Below the pieces are notes generated by a model. The model saw nothing but the letters and a program-made list of their open reading frames with translations. It ran no database searches and was not told the DNA's origin. Position numbers and translations under genes: made by a program. Source: Luteibacter rhizovicinus (GTDB lineage: Bacteria; Pseudomonadota; Gammaproteobacteria; Xanthomonadales; Rhodanobacteraceae). Taken from it: 64,000 nucleotides of DNA. This document shows, in pieces, positions 34,219 through 42,774 of this stretch. The stretch spans positions 248,001 through 312,000 of the forward strand of contig NZ_SMCS01000002.1 in the NCBI RefSeq assembly GCF_004342265.1, read 5' to 3'. Every line of letters starts with the position of its first letter. Position 1 is the stretch's first letter.

Positions 34219-35409
34219 TCATGCGCATTCGGTTGCGACGGTAGCGCGAGTGTGGCGGCGATCGATGGCCGCGCTGCCCAGCGTTACGAGGAGCCCGGCC
34301 ACCGCGACGGCGGCGCCTGCAAGACTCACGGCAGGCAGGCCATAGCCGCCCGCGATGACCATACCGCCGATCCATGCGCCAGCGGCATTGCCGAGATTGA
34401 AGGCGGCGATGTTCATCGTCGAGGCCAGATTGGGTGCATCGCCCGACACATGGACGACGCGCAGTTGCAGCGGAGCGACGGTCGCGAAGGAAACGATGCC
34501 CCAGACGAAGACGGTGACGATGGCGGCCAGCGTGTTGTGCATGGTCCAGGCAAAGATCACCATCACCACGGCAAGCACCGCGAGGATGGCGGCCAGCGAA
34601 GGCATCAGGCGCCAGTCGGCGAGACGGCCGCCCAGCATGTTGCCAATAGTGGTACCCAGACCGAACAGGACCAGCACCGCACCGGTGGCATGCGCGCTGA
34701 TGCCGGCCTGCTCCTGCAGAATCGGCGCGATATAGGTGAACACGGTGAACACGCCGCCGAAGCCGAGTACGGTCATCAGCAATGCCATCAACACCTGCGG
34801 CTCGCGCATGACGCGCATCTCGCGCCCCATGTGCGGCGCTTTCAGGTTCGGCAGCGAAGGAACGAAACGAACGACAGCCACCGCGGCGATCACGCCCAGC
34901 GCGGTCACGGCCCAGAACGTCGAGCGCCAGCCGGCCCACTGACCGAGGATGGTGCCGAAGGGAACGCCGAGCACGTTCGCCAGGGTCAGTCCCGCGAACA
35001 TCAGCGAAATAGCCCGGGCGCGCTGATTGGCCGGGACCAGATGGGCGGCGACGACCGCGCCGATACCGAAGAACGAACCGTGACAGAACGCCGCGACGAC
35101 GCGAGCGACCATCAGCATGTTGTACGTGGGCGCCACGGCGCACAGCGCATTGCCCAGAATGAAGACGCCGAGCAGCAGCAACAGCGCGCGCTTGCGCTCC
35201 ATCTTCGCGGTGGCGGCGGCGAGCAACGGGGCGCCGATGGCCACGCCAAGCGCATAGCCGGAGACGAGAAGTCCCGCGGCGGGAATATCGACGCCGAGAT
35301 CGCGCGCCACCTCGGGCAGCAGGCCCATGATGACGAACTCGGTGGTACCGATGGCAAAGGCGGCTATCGCCAGTGCCAGCAGGGGAAGGCGGGACGCGTG
35401 GGCGTTCAT
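34219..35409 (-). CDS. MFS efflux transporter, AraJ/YdhP type (paralogue B)
   Basis: 396 residues from ATG 35409; longer upstream frames lack coding character. It has 12 hydrophobic segments and begins LPLLALAIAAFAIGTTEFVIMGLLPEVARDLG, almost the same as the protein at 20905. Other shared blocks are ARVVAAFCHGSFFGIGAVVAA, LMFAGLTLANVLGVPFGT and LASTMNIAAFNLGNAAGAW. A proton-driven exporter with unknown substrate. It precedes the quinone-reductase-like gene, a pairing that suggests drug or electrophile defence. Confidence 0.92.
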   Translation of the reverse strand: MNAHASRLPLLALAIAAFAIGTTEFVIMGLLPEVARDLGVDIPAAGLLVSGYALGVAIGAPLLAAATAKMERKRALLLLLGVFILGNALCAVAPTYNMLMVARVVAAFCHGSFFGIGAVVAAHLVPANQRARAISLMFAGLTLANVLGVPFGTILGQWAGWRSTFWAVTALGVIAAVAVVRFVPSLPNLKAPHMGREMRVMREPQVLMALLMTVLGFGGVFTVFTYIAPILQEQAGISAHATGAVLVLFGLGTTIGNMLGGRLADWRLMPSLAAILAVLAVVMVIFAWTMHNTLAAIVTVFVWGIVSFATVAPLQLRVVHVSGDAPNLASTMNIAAFNLGNAAGAWIGGMVIAGGYGLPAVSLAGAAVAVAGLLVTLGSAAIDRRHTRATVATECA

Positions 35410-35548
35410 ACGATAGGCTCGGGTTGGCGAGCGGGCATTTTCCGCCCCGCCGGCTCTTGCACATAGCACGATAACGAACAAACACTCTTGCCGGATTGTT
35501 GAAAATGGCATTACCCAGCCCCTCAGACCGACACAGGAACGTGCCCGC

Positions 35549-36970
35549 ATGTGGCTGACGATCATTGCCTTTGCCGCGCTTGGCCTGCACGCAGCGGGCG
35601 TTCTTGCCGCGATGCATGCGGTCATGCACGCCCGCACGGCCCAGGGTGCGTTCGCCTGGGCGCTGGGTCTGGTGTTGCTGCCCTACGTGACGCTGGTGCC
35701 TTATCTGTTCCTGGGCGAGAGTCATTTCTCCGGCTACGTGGACCTTCACCGGCAACGGCAGGAACGGCGTTTCGTGCTGTGCAACGGGACGGAATGGCCT
35801 GATCGCGGCGCTTATCTGAAGCGCCATGCCGTAGCGAACGACGAGCGTTATTCCGCCATCGGCAACATGCTCAAGACAGGCATGCACGGTGGCCATGCCC
35901 TCACGCTTCTGATCGATGGCGAGGCCGCCTTCGCCTCGATGTTCGAAGCGATTGCCCGTGCCGAGCACTACGTACTGCTGCAATTCTTCATCATCCACGA
36001 CGACGAGCTGGGCCGGCGGCTGCAGACAGCGTTGCTCGAACGTGCCGCCGCCGGCATCCCGGTATGCGTGCTCTACGACAGCATCGGCAGCCACGACCTT
36101 CCCCGTCATTACGTCGCGCGGCTGCGCGAAAGTGGCGTCCAGGTCCATCCTTTCGCGACGCGACGCTGGCGCAACCGCTTCCAGCTCAATTTCCGGAATC
36201 ACCGGAAAGTGCTGGTCGTGGACGGTTACTGCGGCTTTGTCGGCGGCCTGAACGCCGGCGACGAATACCTCGGTCTCAAGCCGCCCCTCGCGCCGTGGCG
36301 CGACACCCATATCCGCATCGAAGGCCCTGCCGTCGCCGACCTGTACCGTTCGTTCGCCGAAGACTGGGACTGGGTGACCGGCGAGCAGCCGCCCTTCCGG
36401 CCGCCGCACGAACACTGCGGCAATGCGCAGACGATGATCGTCGCCACCGGTCCGGCCGACCGGCAGGAAAGCTGCTCGCTGTTCTTCACCCAGGCCATTC
36501 ACGCCGCGCGCGAACGCGTATGGATCACCACGCCCTATTTCGTACCCGACCAGTCGGTGTTCAGCGCGCTACGCCTGGCGGCGTTTCGTGGCGTCGACGT
36601 GCGCGTCCTCATTCCCTGCCGTCCCGACCACCGTACCGTGTTCATGGCATCGACGCTGTACGCGCACGAGGCCACGCTCTGCGGCGTGAGGGTATTCCGC
36701 TATCGCCCGGGCTTCATTCACCAGAAGGTGATGCTGATCGACTCCGACACCGCGGTCGTGGGCAGCATGAATCTGGACAACCGCTCGTTCCGGCTGAACT
36801 TCGAAATCGCATCGCTGAATGTCGACGAGGCATTCGCCGCCGAGGTCGAGAAAATGCTGACGGAGGATTTTGCGAACGCCGATGAAGTGAATCCGGAGGA
36901 ATACCGACGGCTGCCGTATCTGAAGCGGGTCGCGCTGCAAGTGGCACGGATGTTCGATCCGGTGCTTTGA
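35549..36970 (+). CDS. cls: Cardiolipin synthase
   Basis: 473 residues. Two N-terminal membrane helices are followed by two phospholipase-D motifs: NHRKVLVVDG near residue 216 and HQKVMLIDSDTAVVGSMNLDNRS near 389. Length and order match ClsA-type enzymes, which join two phosphatidylglycerols to cardiolipin at the inner membrane. Single gene; no lipid-related neighbour except the secreted esterase downstream. Confidence 0.94.
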   Translation: MWLTIIAFAALGLHAAGVLAAMHAVMHARTAQGAFAWALGLVLLPYVTLVPYLFLGESHFSGYVDLHRQRQERRFVLCNGTEWPDRGAYLKRHAVANDERYSAIGNMLKTGMHGGHALTLLIDGEAAFASMFEAIARAEHYVLLQFFIIHDDELGRRLQTALLERAAAGIPVCVLYDSIGSHDLPRHYVARLRESGVQVHPFATRRWRNRFQLNFRNHRKVLVVDGYCGFVGGLNAGDEYLGLKPPLAPWRDTHIRIEGPAVADLYRSFAEDWDWVTGEQPPFRPPHEHCGNAQTMIVATGPADRQESCSLFFTQAIHAARERVWITTPYFVPDQSVFSALRLAAFRGVDVRVLIPCRPDHRTVFMASTLYAHEATLCGVRVFRYRPGFIHQKVMLIDSDTAVVGSMNLDNRSFRLNFEIASLNVDEAFAAEVEKMLTEDFANADEVNPEEYRRLPYLKRVALQVARMFDPVL

Positions 36971-37045
36971 GGGACGGCATTCCCCACTTGCCTGAAACGC
37001 GTTACTCATCTCAGATAGACCCCCAACAGGTCGAAGAGAACCCCC

Positions 37046-37816
37046 ATGATCCGCACCCTACTGCTGGCCACCGCCATGGTACTCACCACCGCTGCCCACG
37101 CCGCTCCCGCCCATTTCGTTTCCCGCCAGTTCGACGTCGACGGCAAACCGTTCCGTTACCAGGTATTCGTTCCCGCGGACAACGCGAAAGAAAAGAAGCA
37201 TCCCGTCGTGCTTTTCCTTCATGGCAGCGGCGAGCGCGGTTCGGATAACCAGAAGCAGATGAGCCAGGGCCTGCCGCCGTGGCTGAAACAGCACATGGAC
37301 TTTCCGGCCGTCGTCGTCATACCGCAGGCACCCGACGACAGCGAATGGAACGATCCACAGATCGCAGACGCCGCGATGAAAGCGCTGGACCGCAGCGTCA
37401 AGGAATTCCATGGCGACCGGCATCGTCTCTATCTGACCGGTCTGTCGATGGGCGGCTTCGGATCGTGGCAGCTAGCCGCCGATCACCCCGGCACGTTCGC
37501 GGCAGCCGCGATTATCTGCGGCGGCATCACGCCGCTCACCGAAGCGCGCGCGCTGTATGTGCGCGGCATTGCGAAAGACGGCGATCCCTTCGCGATCGTG
37601 GCGGAGAAAGTGCACGGCCTGCCGGTATGGATCTTCCACGGTGCCGACGACAACGTCGTGCCGCCCGAACAGTCGCGTCAAATGAATGCGGCGCTGAAGG
37701 CGCGTAACAGCGAAGTGCGTTACACCGAGTTTCCGGGAGTCAATCACGGCTCGTGGGAGAAGGCATACGCCACGACCGAACTATGGCCGTGGATGTTCTC
37801 GCACACGACGCCTTAG
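37046..37816 (+). CDS. Secreted phospholipase/carboxylesterase-like alpha/beta hydrolase
   Basis: 256 residues with signal peptide MIRTLLLATAMVLTTAAHA. The chain has FLHGSGERGSDN (oxyanion loop), GLSMGGFGSW (nucleophile Ser), FHGADDNVVP (Asp) and GVNHGSW (His), the full triad in the usual order of the predicted peptidase/esterase family near PHB depolymerase. Probably an exported esterase; substrate unknown. Converges with the small membrane protein and overlaps its end by 4 bp. Confidence 0.9.
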   Translation: MIRTLLLATAMVLTTAAHAAPAHFVSRQFDVDGKPFRYQVFVPADNAKEKKHPVVLFLHGSGERGSDNQKQMSQGLPPWLKQHMDFPAVVVIPQAPDDSEWNDPQIADAAMKALDRSVKEFHGDRHRLYLTGLSMGGFGSWQLAADHPGTFAAAAIICGGITPLTEARALYVRGIAKDGDPFAIVAEKVHGLPVWIFHGADDNVVPPEQSRQMNAALKARNSEVRYTEFPGVNHGSWEKAYATTELWPWMFSHTTP

Positions 37817-38205
37817 GACTTGCGCACGCCGTTTAGCGCGTCACGCAGCCCACCGGAGAACATCGCCCAGCCGATGGCGACACCGACCAACGCGCCGGTG
37901 AAATCGAAGAAGGTGCGCAGGCCGATGGCGTCCGGATCGTGCACGGCGGCCAGCTTCAGACGGAGCAGCGCCAGCGACTGGAGCGGCGCGACGTTGAAAT
38001 AAAAGAGGTTCCATATGTCCTGCCCGCCGGCGAGGACGAACGCGAGGATCACCGAGATGGCCAGCTCCTGGCCGTGATGCCAGCCGTTTCGCTTACCATA
38101 GGCGTGTATCAGCACATACATCGCGATGCCGACGGCCAGCGCGATGGCGCCAGCCTGCAACGCGCCGACCATTCCATACCCCATCCACGACCTGTCGTAC
38201 GGCAT
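37813..38205 (-). CDS. Small membrane protein of unknown function
   Basis: 130 residues with three hydrophobic segments: MVGALQAGAIALAVGIAMYVLIHAYG, ELAISVILAFVLAGGQDIWNLFYF and TFFDFTGALVGVAIGWAMFSGG. I do not recognise a family. It follows the MFS gene on the same strand by 33 bp and may be cotranscribed. Confidence 0.75.
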   Translation of the reverse strand: MPYDRSWMGYGMVGALQAGAIALAVGIAMYVLIHAYGKRNGWHHGQELAISVILAFVLAGGQDIWNLFYFNVAPLQSLALLRLKLAAVHDPDAIGLRTFFDFTGALVGVAIGWAMFSGGLRDALNGVRKS

Positions 38206-38238
38206 TCATGAACTCTTAGCGGCTGAGGCAAGCGTCCA

Positions 38239-39465
38239 TTATGCCTGTCGCGCCATACCGGCGGAGCGTCCGAAACGCAGGTAAAGAGACCCGGCGAGCA
38301 GCGCGGCGGCGACGGAGCAGCCGCTGGCGAGCAGGAAAATCGCGGGATAGTCGTAATGTCCCGCGACCCAGCCACCGATCGGTCCGGTCAGGCCAAGCGC
38401 CACATCCAGGAACACCGAATAGGCGCCCAGCGCCGCACCGCGGTTATGCGTGCTGACACGTCCTACCGCTTCGACGCCCAGCGCGGGGAACACCAGCGCG
38501 AAGCCCGAACCGGTCATGGCTGCGCCGATCAGTGCCGCCATCGGCGTGGCGGCCTGCCAGAGCAGCACCAGACCGACGCATTCGACGAGCAGGGAAATCA
38601 CGGCCACGCGATAGCCGCCGAAGCGGTTGATGGCGTTGCCGAAGATCAGGCGAATGCCGATGAAGCAGCCGCCGAAGACGGATAGCGACAGCGCCGCATC
38701 GGGCCACTGGCGACTGGTGTAGTACAGCGCGACGAAGGTCGACAGTACGCCGAAGCCGATCGAACCCAGTGCCAGACCGGCGCCATAGGGAAGCACACGC
38801 GCCAGCACGCTGCGGAACGGCAGACGTTCGCCCGCCGACGGCGCGACCTTGCGCTTCCACATCGCGAACGGCAATGCCAGCGCGCCGAGAGCGAAGGTCA
38901 GGACGCCCAGCGATATCACACCGTAATCGCGCGCCAGCGTGACGCCCAGCGGCGCACCGAGCGCGATACCGCCGTAAGTGGCGATGCCGTTCCAGGAAAT
39001 GACTCGCGCCGTATGTTCGCCGCCGATGCCGCCGATGCCCCAGGTGATGGACCCTGTGCTGACCCAGCTTTCCGCGAAACCGAGCGCCAGCCGGCTGCAC
39101 AGCAGCAGGGCCAGCGATGCGGCGGGTAGCGATTGCGCCAGTGCGCAACCGACGAGGAATACGCCACTCAGCGCCAGCGCACCCAGACCGAAACAGACCG
39201 TTTTCTTCGGCCCGACGACATCGGCCCAGCGACCGGCGTGCGGTCGGCTGAGCAGGGTCGCAAGATATTGCACGCTCACCGCCAGCCCGGCCCAGACCGT
39301 GGCGTAGCCAAGATCCAGATGCACGAAACCTGGAATCACCGCGAGCGGGATGCCGATGTTGAGATAGCAGACGAAGGAGAAAACGACGGCGGACAGGATG
39401 CGCGCGGTAACGGCGAAACGCCGGCCGCGATGGGGGACCAGATCGGGGAGCGCGGAGGGGGACAT
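38239..39465 (-). CDS. MFS transporter, YfcJ/YhhS-like
   Basis: 408 residues from ATG 39465. Twelve hydrophobic segments. The loop SRPHAGRWADVVGPKKTVCFG after the second helix and GFAESWVSTGSITWGIGGIGGEHTARVISWNGIATYGGIALGAPLG mark the YfcJ/YhhS branch of the major facilitator superfamily (proton-driven efflux of small molecules, sometimes arabinose or drugs). The ribosome site is weak. Preceded by a palindromic repeat element. Confidence 0.88.
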   Translation of the reverse strand: MSPSALPDLVPHRGRRFAVTARILSAVVFSFVCYLNIGIPLAVIPGFVHLDLGYATVWAGLAVSVQYLATLLSRPHAGRWADVVGPKKTVCFGLGALALSGVFLVGCALAQSLPAASLALLLCSRLALGFAESWVSTGSITWGIGGIGGEHTARVISWNGIATYGGIALGAPLGVTLARDYGVISLGVLTFALGALALPFAMWKRKVAPSAGERLPFRSVLARVLPYGAGLALGSIGFGVLSTFVALYYTSRQWPDAALSLSVFGGCFIGIRLIFGNAINRFGGYRVAVISLLVECVGLVLLWQAATPMAALIGAAMTGSGFALVFPALGVEAVGRVSTHNRGAALGAYSVFLDVALGLTGPIGGWVAGHYDYPAIFLLASGCSVAAALLAGSLYLRFGRSAGMARQA

Positions 39466-39555
39466 GGGAGGGTCTTTTGGCGCGGGGACTCCGTAATTAT
39501 AGGCCAGTCGCTGCGACCCTGCTGCGTCGCAGCATCGCTGCGGATGCCGCTTTAT

Positions 39556-39653
39556 CGCTTCGTAGGCTTTCGCGCGCAGGCGCGCTCCCACAGAGAGCTG
39601 GCGCGCACTTGATCTCTGTGGGAGCGCGCCTGCGCGCGAAAGCCTACGAAGCG
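39556..39653. repeat. Large perfect inverted repeat of REP-like units
   Basis: Left arm 39556-39596 and right arm 39613-39653 are perfect reverse complements over 41 bases around a 16-base centre. Each arm contains the GTGGGAGCGCGCCTGCGCGC core. An extra small palindrome CTGCGAC...GTCGCAG lies at 39511-39532. The element fills the gap between the MFS gene and the inositol locus. Confidence 0.92.
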
Positions 39654-39682
39654 GGGATGCGTCATGGCAATCTCTCTCGAAC

Positions 39683-40702
39683 CTACAAATCCACCGGCTG
39701 CCCGCTACGCAACGACTCCCGCAACGCCACGGCAATCCGCGTCGCCTCCACCGCATCGTCGATAGTCAGCTCGAACGGTGTCTCGTCCAGCACGGCATCG
39801 ACGAAATGCCTGGCCTGCGTCACGAATGCCGGTGCGAAGCGTTCGTAGAACGACGGCACAACGGTATTCCGCACGCCCGCGGCATCGGAAATCTCCACGC
39901 GATCCGCACGCGGATTGCGTCCGATGCTCACCTTCCCGGCCGTGCCCACCACATCGGTATGCGTGTCGTGACCGTGCGCCTGCGTGCGCGAGGCGTAGAA
40001 CATCGCCATCCGGCCGTCCGCGAATTCGCAGATCGCCACGCCGTTGTCGACATCGCCCAACGCTTCGAGCGGCGGATACATCGCCACCGTTCCCGTCGAG
40101 TACACGCGCTTCGCAACGGGCCGACCCAGCAACCAGCGCGCGAGATCGATATCGTGCACGCTGCAATCGAGAAAAATACCGCCACTGGTCGGCGCGAATT
40201 CCAGAAACGCACCGCTCGGATCGGCCAGGTCGGTGGTCTGCGAATAGACCATGAAGGGTCGACCGATACCGCCTGCCTCGATGTGGCGCGCGGCATGCCG
40301 GTAACTCTCGTCGAAACGGCGCACGAAACCGACCATCGCACGCGACGCGCTCTTCGCCGCATGTTTCGCGACGCGGCGGCAGTCGTCCAGGTCCAGCGAA
40401 AGCGGCTTCTCGCAGAACACGTGCTTGCCGGCATCCAGCGCCTGCTCGATCTGCGTGGCGTGCAACGAAGTCGGCGTGACGAGAAAAACCGCATCGATGG
40501 CCTCGTCGGCAAGCATCGCTTCGAAGCTGTCGTACACCCTCACATCGCCCAATGCCTCGCTGGCCCAGGCACGTTCGGCTTCCACCGGGCTGGATACCGC
40601 CACCAGCTCCGCGCGCGGCACCGCACGCGCGAGGTTTTCCGCGTAGCGGCGGCCAAGCCTGCCCAGGCCCGCCAGGCCGATGCGCAGCGTTTGCTTGCTC
40701 AT
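39683..40702 (-). CDS. Gfo/Idh/MocA dehydrogenase, second inositol-dehydrogenase-like enzyme
   Basis: 339 residues from ATG 40702. Rossmann motif GLAGLGRLGRRYAENLA, the family EKP motif in VFCEKPLSLDLDDC, and the catalytic-type segment HDIDLARWLLGRP near residue 185. It follows the IolG-like gene by 13 bp. The family includes myo-, scyllo- and chiro-inositol dehydrogenases; this member may serve an isomer. The stereochemistry is inferred only from context. Confidence 0.9.
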   Translation of the reverse strand: MSKQTLRIGLAGLGRLGRRYAENLARAVPRAELVAVSSPVEAERAWASEALGDVRVYDSFEAMLADEAIDAVFLVTPTSLHATQIEQALDAGKHVFCEKPLSLDLDDCRRVAKHAAKSASRAMVGFVRRFDESYRHAARHIEAGGIGRPFMVYSQTTDLADPSGAFLEFAPTSGGIFLDCSVHDIDLARWLLGRPVAKRVYSTGTVAMYPPLEALGDVDNGVAICEFADGRMAMFYASRTQAHGHDTHTDVVGTAGKVSIGRNPRADRVEISDAAGVRNTVVPSFYERFAPAFVTQARHFVDAVLDETPFELTIDDAVEATRIAVALRESLRSGQPVDL

Positions 40703-40715
40703 GGCTGTCTCCGCC

Positions 40716-41708
40716 TCAGACCGAACATTCGAGGGCGCGGCCTTCGCGCCAGGAACGCGCCGCCAGTTCCGCAAGTTCCAGCGCCTTGATGCCGTCGGCA
40801 ATGGTCGTGCGTACAGGCGATCCATCGGTCAGCGCATCGAAGAAATGCGCGATCTCCAGCGCATATGCCTCGCGATAACGCTGCAGGAAGAAATGCTCGG
40901 GCAAGTCCGTGCTGATGGCTTTGCCGGTAAAGGCGATCACCTCGGTCGGCTTCACGTGCCCGGCCTGCAACATGCCGCCACTGCCCAGCACTTCGAAGCG
41001 CTGGTCGTATCCGTAAGCGGCGCGGCGCGACGTGTTGATCTGGCAGATACGGCCGCTGCGCGTGCGGATCGTGACCGCCGTGGTGTCGATGTCGCCGGCT
41101 TCCGCGATGGCCGGATCGCTGAGACAGCTACCGGCCGCATGGATGCTCACGGCTTCGTCGTCGAGAATCCAGCGGAAGATGTCGAAATCGTGGATCAGCA
41201 TGTCCTTGAAGATGCCGCCGGACGATTTGATGTAGCTGACCGGTGGAGCGCCAGGATCGCGGCTGGTGACGATCAGCACTTCGGGCGTACCGACTTCACC
41301 CGCGACCAACCGGCTCTTCAGTGCCGAGAACGTGGGATCGAAACGTCGCTGGAAACCGATCATGCAGACGACGCCCGCCTTCTCGACCGCCGCGGCGCAT
41401 GCACGCGCGCGCTCGAGATCGAGATCGACCGGCTTTTCGCAGAATATGGCCTTGCCCGCGGCGGCGGCGCGCTGCATCAGATCGGCGTGCGTATCGGTGC
41501 TGGAGCCGATGACGACGGCGCCGATCGACTTATCGTTCATGACCTGGTCGACACTGGCCACTTCGGCGCCGTGCAGATCCGCCAGTTCGCGTGCCGCTGC
41601 CTCGTTGACGTCCACCACGTAGCGCAGATGCGCCTGCGGGTGGCGAGCGACGTTGCCGGCGTGAATTTTACCGATGCGTCCGGCACCGAAAACGGCTACT
41701 TCAATCAT
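40716..41708 (-). CDS. iolG: Inositol 2-dehydrogenase
   Basis: 330 residues. Starts VAVFGAGRIGKIHAGNVARHP (NAD-binding), has IFCEKPVDLDLERA and GGIFKDMLIHDFDIFRWIL with the catalytic Asp and His. These blocks are the usual ones of IolG, which oxidises myo-inositol to 2-keto-myo-inositol with NAD. It overlaps the regulator gene by 8 bp and precedes a second dehydrogenase, making a three-gene leftward unit divergent from the transport and catabolic genes. Confidence 0.93.
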   Translation of the reverse strand: MIEVAVFGAGRIGKIHAGNVARHPQAHLRYVVDVNEAAARELADLHGAEVASVDQVMNDKSIGAVVIGSSTDTHADLMQRAAAAGKAIFCEKPVDLDLERARACAAAVEKAGVVCMIGFQRRFDPTFSALKSRLVAGEVGTPEVLIVTSRDPGAPPVSYIKSSGGIFKDMLIHDFDIFRWILDDEAVSIHAAGSCLSDPAIAEAGDIDTTAVTIRTRSGRICQINTSRRAAYGYDQRFEVLGSGGMLQAGHVKPTEVIAFTGKAISTDLPEHFFLQRYREAYALEIAHFFDALTDGSPVRTTIADGIKALELAELAARSWREGRALECSV

Positions 41709-42567
41709 CGTATTCTCCTCGGGATAGGGTTTCTTCGACAGTCAATTCGAGTTTGTAGGCCAGCGCGACGAACAGCGCCTGGCAGAGACAGATGGTGCTG
41801 GTGAGTCCGCGGAAGGCGAACGCGCTGCCTTCCTTCACCTTGAGCACGACGCTCGCATGGCGGCCGAGCGGGCCAAGATCGCTCTCCGTAATCGCCAGCA
41901 CATTGGCCTTGTGCTGCTGCGCGACGCGCATCGCGTAAAGCGTTTCCTTGCCGTACGGCGGAAAGCTGATCGCGATCATCGCGTCGCCCTTGCCGATGCT
42001 GCGCAATTGTTCGCGATACATGCCACCCAGACCGCTGACCAGATGCACATGCTTCGTGGTGTGCTGCAGTGCGTAAGCGATATATGTCGCGATGGCGAAG
42101 GACCGGCGCACGCCGACCACGTAAATATTTTCGGCCGCCGAAAGCATGTCGACCGCGGCCTGGAAGCGTGTCTCGTCCAGCTCGGCGGACAGTTCGTCCA
42201 GGCCCGCCTTGCTGGCTTCGATGAAGCGCGACGCGATCTCGACGGCGGGGAGCTTGTCCGGACGGCCCTTGATCACGCTGCGGATGCGCTGCTGGTAGCT
42301 GCGCGCCGGCGCGGCCTGTTCGGTATAGGCGTCGCGGAACACCGCCTGCATCTCGGTAAAGCCCGAATAGCCGAAACGCTGGGCGAAGCGGACCACGGCC
42401 GAGGCGTGAACGCCGCACCCTTCCGCAATCTCATTGACCCGCTGGACCATGATGCTGGTCCGGTGCTCCTCGAGATACCGCGCCACGCCCTGCAACTGGC
42501 GCGGCAATGCCTCGAACTCAGCCCCGATGCGCTCCATCAGGACATCCACGTCGCTGCGCTTGGCCAT
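41701..42567 (-). CDS. iolR: RpiR-family regulator, probable IolR of inositol locus
   Basis: 288 residues from ATG 42567, preceded by GGAGAA. The N-terminal RpiR helix-turn-helix (VQRVNEIAEGCGVHASAVVRFAQRFGYSGFTEMQ) is followed by a SIS sugar-phosphate-binding domain (IYVVGVRRSFAIATYIAYAL, AISFPPYGKETL). IolR proteins of this type in Sinorhizobium repress inositol genes until a pathway intermediate binds. The GGAA-N6-TTCC site 44 bp upstream supports that reading. The name is by analogy. Confidence 0.9.
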   Translation of the reverse strand: MAKRSDVDVLMERIGAEFEALPRQLQGVARYLEEHRTSIMVQRVNEIAEGCGVHASAVVRFAQRFGYSGFTEMQAVFRDAYTEQAAPARSYQQRIRSVIKGRPDKLPAVEIASRFIEASKAGLDELSAELDETRFQAAVDMLSAAENIYVVGVRRSFAIATYIAYALQHTTKHVHLVSGLGGMYREQLRSIGKGDAMIAISFPPYGKETLYAMRVAQQHKANVLAITESDLGPLGRHASVVLKVKEGSAFAFRGLTSTICLCQALFVALAYKLELTVEETLSRGEYDD

Positions 42568-42610
42568 TCTTCGTTCTCCATCCCACCAGCGACGCATTGA
42601 AACACGCGGT

Positions 42611-42624
42611 GGAATGTTTTTTCC
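42611..42624. promoter_or_regulatory. IolR-like operator GGAA-N6-TTCC
   Basis: GGAA-TGTTTT-TTCC matches the palindrome reported as the binding site of RpiR-type IolR of Sinorhizobium meliloti. It lies between the divergent regulator and transporter genes. Confidence 0.65.
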
Positions 42625-42639
42625 ATTTCTTTTTATTGT

Positions 42640-42679
42640 GCAATGCAAGTTGCAAGAGCCCGAAAGGCGTGCCTATGCT
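42640..42679 (+). promoter_or_regulatory. Candidate promoter of iol transport/catabolic operon with palindrome
   Basis: TTGCAA (42650) and TATGCT (42674) are 18 bases apart, a plausible sigma-70 pair. The -35 overlaps GCAA-N6-TTGC (42640-42653), with the same 4-6-4 layout as the nearby GGAA-N6-TTCC. A repressor there would block the promoter. Confidence 0.45.
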
Positions 42680-42774
42680 GATATCCGAACTCAACACAGC
42701 GGTCGGCAACACGGACCGCGTCGCAACGACACTCACCCGACGGCCTTAATCGGCCGGTGAACCGTGGAGGCACT

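Noticed and set aside
34166-36502. 778-codon open frame on the minus strand
   Set aside because: It runs across the MFS gene in another frame and antisense to the cardiolipin synthase gene; no domain and an Arg-rich composition.
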